From Rhizodiscina lignyota (taxonomy: Eukaryota; Ascomycota; Dothideomycetes; Aulographales; Rhizodiscinaceae): a stretch of 64,000 nucleotides of DNA. The stretch covers positions 1,674,001 to 1,738,000 of the forward strand of contig ML978126.1 in the NCBI GenBank assembly GCA_010015805.1, given 5' to 3'. This document shows positions 1-9,678 of this stretch, in pieces. Under the pieces are notes generated by a model that searched no databases, had not been told where the DNA came from, and saw only the letters and a list, made by a program, of their open reading frames with translations. The position numbers were made by a program, and so were the translations under genes. Each line of letters starts with the position of its first letter. The first letter of the stretch is position 1.

Positions 1-1
1 C

Positions 2-682
2 AACTTCTGCCCAAGCAAGGAACGGCTCCCCTTATGCTCCGAGTCGCTGTTTCTTCCCTGCTTTACGGTGACCCAACTCATCCGCAACTACCAACTTAAG
101 AATCCTGTCTTGAAGAAATACTGCAGGCGCGCCTTCGGAGAGCATGTCGTCGAAGTCGTGGACAACCTCAGGCCCTGGGAGCCGGAACAAGTTGACTTGA
201 GGGACGGCGACAACTCATTTGGCAATCACGACCCTCTGGCCCACTTTCGCAGTTTGATTCCAAAGCTCCATAACGGTCGAAAGCTGAAGCGGCAGCTGGA
301 ACTATGGATGGGTTGTTTGGACTGGGACACGGTCATGGACTACTTCTGCATGAAGAAGGCGATGCCATGGGCCTATGGCAAGCCGAAGTATGATGTCTTT
401 GTCGCACGGGAGAGTATCGAAGAGGGCATCAACAACGCTCGACGCGCCTACCTGCCAGTGGGTAAACTTCTGGATCCAGTCTTCCTACACGGCATCTTGT
501 GGGAATCTGTGTGCGAGCAAATCCTTGTCTTCGACTTCGATACAAACGACGGGTTGGTTCATTGCGATTGGATGGACTCGACAGTTGACACGCCAGAGAA
601 GTACATGTTGCGATATGTTCTATGGATATGGGCAACTTGTCCGATTGATGAGGAGGGAGTTATCTCTTGGACTGTGTCGTAG
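2..682 (+). CDS. Unknown protein, 3' part only (5' end outside window)
   Basis: The reading frame is open from the window edge to the TAG at 680-682, giving about 227 residues. The first usable codon inside the window is a GTG at 68, and the open frame continues upstream of it, so the true start lies before base 1. No domain is recognised. The sequence is rich in Trp, Asp and charged residues (for example MGCLDWDTVMDYF and GILWESVCEQILVFDFD) and has the look of the unannotated F-box-like or DUF proteins common in Dothideomycetes, but that is an impression, not a match. No signal peptide or membrane segment is visible in this part. It is followed by about 2.5 kb of degraded sequence. Confidence 0.55.
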   Translation, partial: NFCPSKERLPLCSESLFLPCFTVTQLIRNYQLKNPVLKKYCRRAFGEHVVEVVDNLRPWEPEQVDLRDGDNSFGNHDPLAHFRSLIPKLHNGRKLKRQLELWMGCLDWDTVMDYFCMKKAMPWAYGKPKYDVFVARESIEEGINNARRAYLPVGKLLDPVFLHGILWESVCEQILVFDFDTNDGLVHCDWMDSTVDTPEKYMLRYVLWIWATCPIDEEGVISWTVS

Positions 683-3177
683 TCGTGACGAGCATCTGGG
701 GAGACAACTGGACTGAAAACACTTTGACGTAGGGGCAAAACTCTCTTCGAGTCTGGATTCACAGGACAAAGCTTTGGTACATGCATGGGAAGGAATTTCT
801 TTTGAGGTTGCGTATCGTCAACTCGGCATGAAATTGTACTGGAGACAGTTACTCAGGGCTATGCTCTCTTGTCTCCACCGTCATGGGAGTGGAATTAAAG
901 CAACAATTTCTCTTTGTAATTAGATGTTTCCTCGACAATGCGATTTTTTACCCGCAGTGTTTTGCTTCGGACATGATAAGTAGCAAGGTTTAGCTTGACA
1001 ATGCTATGTCTTCCTTCCCATTTCTTTGTCCGGGTTTCACTATTGCCTATACTCGCTAACTTATTGAATACTTCTCCAACCAAGATATTAACCATAGCCT
1101 TCACTCTGTCCACATCCAACGGCATACCAGCTCCCTTGTTAGTACAGCCCCATCTCGTCCAATAAGCCCGATCCTTCGGCACGTTTTTTCGACCCACAAG
1201 ATCGATTCCCTCCTCCAATCAGATAGCATCATCAGCATACCAGATACAAATCCTTAGATAGTCACTGATTGGCTCGGTTGGGGAGAGTGGACTCCGGACA
1301 TGCTGTTTCTTCCCCGAAGTCTTGTCGACTCTGAGCAGGAACGGGATGAGCGCGCTCGGCAAGCTCGTTTCCGCAGGGAAGGTCTTGCTTATTGGTACGG
1401 ACAGACGGATGAACGACTCTGCACGCTTCGCGCTGGTTCAACTAGAACTGGCATTCTAAATGTACGTAGGGTGTACCACCAAACGCTCGCAGGCTTCCAA
1501 GCGGAAAACCGACAACTCCCTGAATAAAATCACGATGCACCTTAGTAAGATTTGTGATCTTATAACGCATGGTTGCGTCTATGGAGGAGACTGAGACGAT
1601 ATTGATAAACTGCTTAGCCTGTTCATAGTTGAAGGGCAAGGCTGCGCAAAGCATTTGGTAACCAAGGCCGCCCGCTGACTTTGGATCCTGAAGAGGCCAT
1701 CTACATGTCAAGTTACATGTACCACTTCGAGAGACCCAAATGCTTACAGTTGAGCTAATCTAGTACTTAACTGATGCCACTAAGGCCTGGAGTGAATACT
1801 AGCACATATTCCGGATCGACCACATTGCTATAGTGAATGCGCCAGCTCCTCCTCCACACTGAAACGATGGAACATGTGGAGACCGAAACCCAAAGCCCTA
1901 TCTCCAACTCGAAGTGACTGGTACAATACCCATAGAGGATCCCTCCGTACGCCATATACATGGGTTTGGGCCTACTCTGGTAGTACCAGACCCTAATCTA
2001 GACGCAGCGTCTCCCAATGACAGGTATGCCATAGTCCACAAGCAGCAGAACGCAGCTTAGCACCTAGTTATCCTGGACAAGGCCAACTTCATAAGCACGG
2101 TTATACACTCGAAACAGAGAAGGTAGTCGCTAGGTCAAGTACTGACGATTCATCGTCTAGCTAGAGCTTAGATGGGTAGCCGGAGGCTTATCGAGATAAG
2201 GTTGAACGGATCGGCTTCTGTGCTACAGTTCAGCTAGTAGAGCCTGTTAGCTTAGAACTTGATGAAGATTGCCTCTACCCAATAAAAGGACAGTTCGTCC
2301 AGGCAGCCCTTGACCACTGGGGATGCTTCCTTCCGCCACGCATAAGGGTATTCAAGCCAAGATACTTTCAAGACTACGAATGGTCGGCAGAGGGCTGTGA
2401 AGCTGGGCTAGATATAATTTCAGTTCAAGTAATCGTGGTTGATCTCGAGCACTGCTCTAATTCGATGCTCAACATGGGAGGCCAAACTCAACCCCCTGAC
2501 AATAGGTAGGAGAAAGTTTTTTGGCAGGTATGTGAGGCAATTTTCCATAGATTTGCTTGAGGGCCAAGTGGTCCGTACCGGTACCCCTCAGGCGGATGAG
2601 GACGATGCTTCTAGCAAGCGACGATGAGGATGACAATAACTCTGGTGAGGTTATAGAGGACGCTTGAGGTTGAAGGGCTCTCCCTTAGTGGACATTCATG
2701 AGAGTTACGAGCCGTAGATTAGAATTGAATAACATGATTTTCGAGTCTCTCTGCCATTCTCGCCTTATCATGACACTCTGTATTTGAAGTAGTGGACAAA
2801 TATAGCCTGGTTCAAACCCTATTGGAAAGACAAGCAAGCCGCCACCGCATCTGAATACACTTCCTCAGGCTTCTAGAGTATAGTTCCAGATCAATACAAT
2901 ACGGCTGTGCTGCTCTGTAAACGTTCTACTATTGGAGGAACAATGCTTTGTGGGGAAAGACAAGGTCATTGTGCGTAGTGCAACTACTTTGACCTGACTA
3001 AGTGCTTTCAGAAACACCCGGTTTCCCCATATCCAACTACCCAGCAGTCAAACTTCTCCCACCAACTCAACGGTAGACCACTCTCTGTAAGTGCAACGTT
3101 CCTCGCAGGTCATGCTATTTCTTCAGTTGAGCTTGTACGCACTCACCTCGATTCCGAGTTTATAGACAAACCTCATA
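683..3177. other. Gene-poor stretch with degraded sequence
   Basis: No gene can be supported. Short frames exist on both strands (minus 895-1218 and 1442-1711 are the longest) but none has a recognisable domain, a convincing start or splice structure. From about 1700 to 2750 every frame is interrupted by frequent TAG/TAA triplets, including many CTAG contexts, which suggests an old, mutated repeat that I cannot classify. Confidence 0.4.
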
Positions 3178-4634
3178 ATGCCTGGATCTTCACCCTCGGA
3201 GTTCGAGCATTCTGAACCCGAAGACCCTTCGAATCCTATGACAATGAGGCTCCCAGTCAGCCTCGACGATTCGGAGCACTGGGAGAATGTACGTGTCGTG
3301 CACGAGCGACACCGACAACAACTCATTTCGGAATGGCGAGACGCACAGCGCCATCAACGCGATGAGCGCCACAGATTGGCCGAGTGCGCTCGTCCCAGGG
3401 TAGAGCAGCAGCTTTCCCGAGAACTGGATGAGCTACAGGCCGCAATCGAGCGCATCATCGACGGGATGAGGGAGCGGCTTGGAAAGATTTGGGAGCTGAT
3501 CATGGAGGGCCCCGTCAGCACAATGACTTCGCAGAGTCAAGACTCGACTTGGTCAATTCTTGATCAGCTGCTGGACGTTTACATGAAGGCTCCCAATATG
3601 ATCATAAGCTGGCTTCAGGATGCATTCGTATCAGTTGACGAGGCTGACCCGTCCGCAGATTTTGCGCCATTGTTCAACGAAATCGAAAACCTCACAATGG
3701 ATCTGCTGAACGACAGGAAGGATGCTTTGGAACTGTACCGAAAATACTGTTCTAAGTTTATTCGTGGCCCTGAGGTTGAGGTTCCTCCACTACCAAACCT
3801 TCCTCATCCGGACGACCTGGGTGACGAAACGATGATTCGTTAAACCCTCACATTAATCCGCTCCCTGTCCCGTGGGATTATGAAATGCTCCGCTTAGATC
3901 CTCCTCTTCAACGCAACATTCTGGGCCGCTTCACAGAGCAAACGTTCATCCCAGACCCACAGCTCCATACTGCCGACCCAGCTGTCGACCGCCACGCAAA
4001 AGAGCGAGAGAGGCGCAAGCCTATTAACGATAAGATATTGCGTATGCAGGAGGCATATTCAGGAGTAGTATTAGACTATCACCTTAACGTAGTCGAGGAA
4101 GAAGAGGTAGGAGAGCCGGGACAGAAGTTGTGGTTTTATCGCACGGATGAGCTTCCAGATGAGCTTCAGGAAGAGCTTCGAAACAAAATCGAATGGAACT
4201 TCCACTGGGCTGAGATTACATGGGACGGGGAGAAGTTCTCAGCTGTTACGGGTTGCCACCACCCTTTCAAGGAGAACTTCATGGAGAAAGCGCTGGATCA
4301 TCTCGGCCGTTTCCTCCCTCTCCGTGTCCACATATTCGATCCGCACTACCTCTTCCGACATGTCGAGTTCACAGAGGAGGAATTAGAGAGCGGAGCTGAT
4401 CGACAAAGCATACGGGCAGCCATCGCGGATCTAGAGGACTACACCAATTCTGTCACTGATGATACAGCAAAAGAATTCATTCGCCTAGAGGATGATAACA
4501 AAGGTTTTGGGCTTCCCCAATATGCCACAAAGGATCGAGATCGCATGATTCGATGGTTTGCCTGCGGGGATTATTCTTTATTCCTGCGTCCAGACTCTTT
4601 TACGGCAGATAGATACCCCAGAGATGATATCTGA
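3178..4634 (+). CDS. Unknown two-exon protein with coiled-coil N-terminal half
   Basis: Exons 3178-3820 and 3898-4634 give 459 residues. The two halves lie in different frames. A canonical GTGACG...CTTAG intron of 77 bp joins them in phase (gg split codon, reading ...HPDDL-DPPLQRN...), which is better than assuming a frameshift. The N-terminal half (about residues 35-110) is strongly charged and helical (HERHRQQLISEWRDAQRHQ), probably a coiled coil. The C-terminal half has a compact acidic/aromatic region (FHWAEITWDGEKFSAVTGC; FDPHYLFRHVEF) that resembles a folded domain but no family I know. There is no signal peptide or membrane span. The start is the ATG before PGSSPSEFEH. Function unknown. 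Confidence 0.7.
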
Positions 4635-6412
4635 AGGTTTTAGCTATCAGGAGGTTTCGGGAGTTTCGGCGGTTGCTGGTTGTCTTGTCTCATTCTAAGC
4701 TGCGAATTTTTCCTAGGTCTCATAGTCTAGCTTGAATAGGACATGGATAATTCTTCTTTATTCTCTATGCTGCTCTCTTGTTTGTTATGTGCAGTCTACT
4801 ACAATTTTAAAAGAAGTATTAGACGTATCTTAGATTTAACACTGCACTGAATCATGTTCATATTGTGATGAGAGGAATATATGGTTTCGATACTCATCCA
4901 TAGCCTCTTCCAGTTCAGCAGTCACCTACTTAAAATCGCAACATTATTTGCCAATAGCACTGCAAACGACGTCAAACCAATCTAGATTCCATGAGAGCGC
5001 GCAGGAGTGCGAAATTGTTGCCCAGTATTTGCACCCTACGGCCATATGCCTCTATTGGCGTTCAACATCTCGGGCTCCACCATGATAGCTGCCCGCCATC
5101 TTTCCTCCTTTATTGCAAATGTATTTCGAATTTGGCGGCAAGATACTGTATAGGGATCTGTATGATTTCCCTGGATACATTCGGCGAGGCTAAGGAAAGG
5201 TCGCGATTCGTCGTGGTGGAAGGTAAGAAAGAAGATTTATGATATTTTCGATCTTCTTCTTGGAATCGAGTTTCTTCGCAGCATCTGCAGCGCCAGTTAA
5301 ATGTCCTTAGATACATGTCAGGCTACAGGATTAATTAGCTTCAGGCTCTATTATACAAATCAGGATGGATAATGGGCTGCCATGGCAGCTGGTAGGTAAT
5401 GGTATTGATGGGGCGTCGGTCGATTGCCTGCTTGACTAGAAAGGCCTTCAGGTACAGAATAATTGCGGCAGGAAGTGCCAGAATGTTTGTTTTCGACCTG
5501 CAAAGTGGATGCCAGTGTTCCATCATTGATGCGAATCGCCAAAATGTCCAGTTGTGAAGTCTCTCCCAGAGCGTTGTCTACGCAGAATGTTCGACCAGCA
5601 GAGTTTAGATACGTCTGTTTGCCTCAACACAATACGTTGACACTGTCTTCGAGATATTTATGCCTGTTCTCACACTTCTTGTCCTTTTCATTTTCCGTCG
5701 CAGCATTCTGGTAAAGACAAGATGTCTACCATCCCGAATTCCCAGCTACTCTATCGATCACCAAATCCCCCGAGTTTCTAGGCTCGCTCATTATGCCGGC
5801 TGGTCAGACTATCTTATGAGATCCCTGGTTGGCTGCGACCGTAATCTACACCACTCTCCTCACCATGACGCTAGTGTGCATCAACAAAGAAACACACAAG
5901 TAGACGATCCTCGCTCTCTATACTGCGCATACTCCACACCTCTATGCGATGGGTACTACCCTCCAACCTGCTCCTGCCAACTCTATGCAATTGCTTCGCA
6001 CCGCTTCTCGGATACTTATGTTTTTCTGAGGCGCTCAATAGTGGAATATTCTTCCGTGGAAACACTCTCACCTATAGGCACTTCTATTTTCATTCATGAG
6101 TTACGTAGGGATGTAACGTGAGCAACTAGTCAGTAGCTTGAGCCACGGCCGAGGTAGATAAGTCTATTTCAGTACTAAGACTTGATTGCTGCGAAGTCGT
6201 AATTGTGAGGAGCTAGAAACGCTCCCTTAAATCTGGCCCCGGTTCCTTTTCCATCCCCCATACATTTGCAGATCTATCCCGCTATGGGTTGCCTTCGCCG
6301 GCCGTGACCTGTGCCCATCATCAGAGTTAGCCAGTTCGGACAACCTCAACAGTTTGCCTCTTGGAAGGCAATTCTTGGGTCTTCTCACCTTGTCCTGTGT
6401 ATAGAAGGACTC
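4635..6412. other. Intergenic stretch, no supportable gene
   Basis: Frames of 60-153 codons occur (for example plus 5660-6121 and 4991-5242) but their translations are Ser/Arg/Leu rich without domains, repeats or secretion features, and no splice sites connect them. The right end contains the 3' flank of the repeat-peptide gene at 6413-6604. Confidence 0.4.
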
Positions 6413-6604
6413 CTATCTCGCAGTGATTGGCCCCACCTTTGGGCTCCTCGCAGTGATTGGCCCTACCTTTGGGCTCCTCGCAGTGATTGGCCCCACCTTT
6501 GGGCTCCTCTTCCCGATATTCGCCGCATCCACTGGGCCAAGTTGGCAGTAGCCAACGGCCGCAAAAGCGGAAATGATGAACGCGAAAAGAACTGACGTCT
6601 TCAT
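6413..6604 (-). CDS. Secreted repeat-peptide precursor (RiPP/KEP-like)
   Basis: This 63-residue protein starts at ATG 6604. Residues 1-20 (MKTSVLFAFIISAFAAVGYC) are a clear signal peptide. A short pro-region with a single Kex2-type KR at 32-33 follows, then three identical copies of SPKVGPITAR, the last ending exactly at the stop codon. An in-frame ATG lies upstream (6691), but only the 6604 start puts the signal peptide at the N-terminus. In fungi, signal peptide plus Kex2 site plus repeats is the plan of dikaritin precursors (ustiloxin, phomopsin, victorin types) and of other Kex2-processed repeat proteins. Three UstYa-family genes follow within 4 kb, which fits a modified ribosomal peptide. 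Two things are odd: only the first repeat is preceded by a dibasic site (the others follow AR), and the repeat has no aromatic residue. An unmodified secreted peptide or pheromone-like factor remains possible. Confidence 0.75.
   Translation of the reverse strand: MKTSVLFAFIISAFAAVGYCQLGPVDAANIGKRSPKVGPITARSPKVGPITARSPKVGPITAR
6421..6510. repeat. 30-bp tandem repeat, 3 copies, coding
   Basis: Three adjacent 30-bp units (6421-6450, 6451-6480, 6481-6510) are nearly identical; I see one substitution in unit 2 and a changed last base in unit 3. They encode the three SPKVGPITAR copies on the minus strand. The near-identity at DNA level points to recent duplication or ongoing homogenisation. Confidence 0.95.
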
Positions 6605-6714
6605 CTTGAGGACGTGGATGGGGACTGGAATCGAATGTTGGGTTATGATTTGAGGAATGGCTGAAAATGCTTCGACAGGCCTGGAAGACAAAGTTCAAAG
6701 GGTTCAAGCCCTGA

Positions 6715-6723
6715 CTATTTATC
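6715..6723 (-). promoter_or_regulatory. TATA-like box of the repeat-peptide gene
   Basis: On the minus strand this reads GATAAATAG, about 110 bp upstream of the precursor ATG at 6604, a plausible core-promoter position. Confidence 0.35.
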
Positions 6724-6963
6724 GTGAAAGACCCGGGTCAGCTTACTTCTGGCTACGCAAGGTTTGAGCACTGTGTGCAGACGGTTGAATGTTGCAAGAT
6801 CACATCAGAAAACGTCCGTAACACTTGTAGGGAAGCGATCATCGCAGGATGAATCTCTACTCTGCTTTAGGAAGACAAGGGACATGCTTATTTATAGGTA
6901 ATTTTCAAGGATCTATCTACATTTGCGCAGTGACGGCGTAACGTCTGCAGGATTCCGAGATTC

Positions 6964-7044
6964 ATCAGCGCTACGGTAGAAGTAGTAGGATTTTCCTACG
7001 CCCTTTCAAACCACTGCTGGCCCATGTAGAGATATCAGCGCTAC
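6964..7044. promoter_or_regulatory. Repeated and palindromic motifs in the divergent promoter
   Basis: The 610-bp gap between the precursor (leftward) and the first UstYa gene (rightward) contains ATCAGCGCTAC twice (6964-6974 and 7034-7044) and a perfect inverted repeat GTAGGA-N3-TCCTAC at 6985-6999. Such paired sites are typical of binding sites for dimeric fungal regulators. A shared control region for both genes is an inference. Confidence 0.4.
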
Positions 7045-7214
7045 AGAGAACATCGTGCGAGGCTACGGGAAGGAAGGCGGCAGATGCTCAAGCGAGCCAT
7101 AATTATTCGGATTGCCGATAGCTGCTACCTCTCAAGCCATTTCACCAACTCGCCTCGACATACGATTAGGCTTTCTCTCGAAATACTTACGAAGTAGTTT
7201 ATTCAACGTTATCA

Positions 7215-7967
7215 ATGGAGTACGTAACAAGCTTTCAACAAAGTTATGGCACTGAACTTTCTAGAAAAATTGAGCTCCCAACACGATCATCTCTCGAGTC
7301 GGGTCTGGACAATGGGGAAGATGAGACGGAGGCATTCATTGCACATCAACCCATCCGTGACGGCCGGAAAACCAAAATCCGCCATGTAATTGTCGTGGCA
7401 TGCCTATGTCTTGGGTTCGTGGTGGCTGGTATCCTTACTCTCTTGAAATTCCATCGTGCACCAGACGTGGACGATTCTGGAGCGGAGTGGATCGAATGTG
7501 GATCGACTCCTCAGGAAGCGAAAGCAAACAACTGCCACTTTGACCCCATGATGAGGGCATGGATCCCACACACATGTTTCTTTGAGGAACCACTCTCGGA
7601 ATACGACCCTTACCACGATCGGCCGTGGTATATGGACCAGAATGGAACGCAACGCGCAGACATCCCGACCATTCGCGAAATCATCCGCGGCGGCGTGCCC
7701 GAGACCGTGTATGCGCGCGACTACCACACCGACCACTGCCTGTACACATGGAGGAAGATGTCGATCGCGATCTCAAAGAAGAAGCCGTACGTCGACAGCC
7801 GCTCTTTCAGCGCGTGGCATTCGCGACATTGCGCGGATCAGATCTCCAACACGCTCCGCGACGTTTGGAACAATCCTGAAGTCGACCAGCTGCCTTTGAG
7901 GATGTCGGCGTCGACGCTTGATTACTTCTCGTGCATTCGTTTGCCGTGGCCTGAGGCAGAGGCATGA
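7215..7967 (+). CDS. UstYa-family (DUF3328) protein, both HxxHC motifs
   Basis: This single-exon gene encodes 250 residues. One membrane span lies at about 55-78 (VIVVACLCLGFVVAGILTLL), with a short cytosolic N-terminus and a lumenal C-terminal domain. The two hallmark motifs of the UstYa/DUF3328 family are present: HTDHC (171-175) and HSRHC (202-206). Characterised members (UstYa/UstYb, cyclochlorotine and victorin enzymes) are metal-dependent oxidases, hydroxylases or halogenases acting on peptides in the secretory pathway; these motifs are thought to bind the metal. The lumenal domain has Cys pairs (ECGSTPQEAKANNC, HTC). The start ATG at 7215 is the first in frame. The gene is divergent from the repeat-peptide gene 610 bp away, so its substrate may be that precursor. 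Which reaction it performs cannot be read from sequence. Confidence 0.85.
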   Translation: MEYVTSFQQSYGTELSRKIELPTRSSLESGLDNGEDETEAFIAHQPIRDGRKTKIRHVIVVACLCLGFVVAGILTLLKFHRAPDVDDSGAEWIECGSTPQEAKANNCHFDPMMRAWIPHTCFFEEPLSEYDPYHDRPWYMDQNGTQRADIPTIREIIRGGVPETVYARDYHTDHCLYTWRKMSIAISKKKPYVDSRSFSAWHSRHCADQISNTLRDVWNNPEVDQLPLRMSASTLDYFSCIRLPWPEAEA

Positions 7968-8191
7968 CGGGATCTCACTATGTTTGCTTCCACTGCGGGT
8001 AGCTAGAAGGAAATCAGCAAGGGCAACTCGAATGTTTCAGCAATGCTCGTTTGGCTTCAGCGAGGGAGCACAAGCAGCTCCGTGGCTGCAAATCTAGGCG
8101 TTATGCCATTTGAATAGATTAAGTCTCGCCGTCATTGTATTGTTCTGATGGAAAAATAACTCTTCCATTTACTACCAATCAGTACAACCTG

Positions 8192-8914
8192 CTAGCCATG
8201 CAATCGGACCGTTGACTGTGTGGCCTTCGATGGCAACGTGATGACTGTTATGCAATGACGCACATGCCCCTCGCCATCAAAGACGGGATCGTAAAACTTT
8301 CCCCGCGCCTTCAGACGGTGCTCTTTGCGCCAGTTGAAGAGGCAATGCACCACATGCCACTCGCGGCTCATGAAGAAACCCCGCTCTGGGTCGTCGCCGT
8401 AGAGCGAGACTTGGTGCACCGAGAGCGGCTCTGTGAAGTTCCTGTCCGCAAAGTACTGCCACGTCCCGTCTGCGCCGTCTCCAGCGTTGTGAAACTCCTC
8501 GGTAAGTTCGTCGTCACGACAACGTTGAGGATACCAGGCGGTCGACAGCTCGTCATACTTGCAGCCACGACTGGACGCCTCGGCAACCGAGTCGCCGCAG
8601 TCGCATGGCGGCGTGGCGTACTTGATGTGGTAGTTACTGTCCCAGGTCGCGGCAAATTGTGTCTTTCCCACGCTTGTCCATCCGCGGATTCGAGAGATTA
8701 TACTGTAGGAGCCCCACAAGGTGAGAAGAATGAAGAAAACATCGATTAGAATCCAGCTTGATCCAGCGTTCAGGTGTCGCGGTATACTCGTTCGCAAGGT
8801 CGGGATGTAGCAAAGGCGCCTCCGCGAGTCTTTGCCGCTCTTCCACTCTTCAACAACTTCGTATTCAGGTCGTTCGGTAGCTTCGAAGCTACTTGCAAGG
8901 TCAATACCGGCCAT
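8192..8914 (-). CDS. UstYa-family (DUF3328) protein, both HxxHC motifs
   Basis: I choose the ATG at 8914 (MAGIDLASSF, 240 residues); the frame stays open upstream to 9013, but that extension adds only unlikely residues. There is one membrane span at about 53-75 (WILIDVFFILLTLWG). The lumenal domain carries PCDCGDSVAEA, then HVVHC (187-191) within SREWHVVHCLFNWRKEHR, then FYDPVFD and HVRHC (217-221). This is the full UstYa signature, closer to UstYb-type members in spacing than the gene at 7215. It is convergent with that gene (225 bp between stops) and divergent from the UstYa-like gene at 9679. Likely a peptide-modifying oxidase anchored in the ER/Golgi membrane; the exact reaction is unknown. 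Confidence 0.82.
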   Translation of the reverse strand: MAGIDLASSFEATERPEYEVVEEWKSGKDSRRRLCYIPTLRTSIPRHLNAGSSWILIDVFFILLTLWGSYSIISRIRGWTSVGKTQFAATWDSNYHIKYATPPCDCGDSVAEASSRGCKYDELSTAWYPQRCRDDELTEEFHNAGDGADGTWQYFADRNFTEPLSVHQVSLYGDDPERGFFMSREWHVVHCLFNWRKEHRLKARGKFYDPVFDGEGHVRHCITVITLPSKATQSTVRLHG

Positions 8915-9678
8915 GAATAACGCGAATTCTGATGAAAGCTGCAACGCACCTATGTATCTCTGATCCCATCTCTTGGTGCAGTCGACATACATTGTACCAA
9001 TGTTCCACAGCAAGCATTCCTTGAACGACGATATTCGCGCAGATCTCCGTGCGACAGGTCTTGCCGGAATGAGTTATTCTCGTAAATATTCCGTTATCGA
9101 TGCTTATATGCACGAGTGCTGATTAATTATCTCGTCAGGGCCTGGCAATAGCATTAGCACCCGCCAGTTTGACCGCCTGGGCAGCCGATCATCTTATTTC
9201 GATGACATCTTGCTGTTTCACATGCAGCAACAGGCAAAGTCTGTACCATACTGCCGATCAATCTATCATAGAGCCCGATGACATGATCAGATCAGCACTG
9301 TCTGTTTCGGAGTAAGTGCTTATCATTGAAACAGCCCCAACATGACAGGAGAGTTGCATGAGCGGAGAGCTGGCACAGAAGAAGAAGAAAAGGGAACAAT
9401 GTAGTTTGGCTGGATTGAAGGATCAGTTAGAGAGGTTTTGTGCGTTGGGGAAGATAAAGATGATATCTTTCTAATTTAGTTGTATGCTCAATGGGATGAG
9501 GTGATTTGATCGCCTACATTGAGCCCCATTTAAGAGTTTGATAAAGCAAAGAGTACAAATAAAATGCTTACAAATAGTTATAACGGTTGCTCGAAGCACG
9601 TTCAATGCCCAGAACGTATCGTTGTTCGTCGCATTCTCATGCGGGGCGCACAATCGTCCTCCTCTTCTAGCAATCAAG
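8915..9678. other. Divergent promoter region between two UstYa-family genes
   Basis: About 760 bp separate the starts of the leftward and rightward UstYa-family genes. I see A/G-rich tracts (for example 9375-9400) but no gene and no clear palindrome. Confidence 0.4.

Noticed and set aside
1700-2750. Identifiable transposable element
   Set aside because: The stretch looks like an old mutated repeat, but I could not recognise any family or terminal repeats, so no element is named.
3178-4634. Two adjacent genes or a frameshifted gene
   Set aside because: A regular GT-AG intron at 3821-3897 joins both frames in phase, so a single two-exon gene is simpler.
6311-6595. Plus-strand frame with SDWPHLWAP-like repeats
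   Set aside because: It mirrors the minus-strand repeat-peptide gene and has no signal peptide; the minus frame has a full precursor architecture.
6690-6730. T-arm-like GGGTTCAAGCCC suggesting a tRNA
   Set aside because: No matching acceptor, D-arm or anticodon arm upstream; it lies in the leader of the repeat-peptide gene.
8255-8749. 164-codon plus-strand frame
   Set aside because: It is the antisense of the UstYa-family gene on the minus strand, which has clear family motifs.
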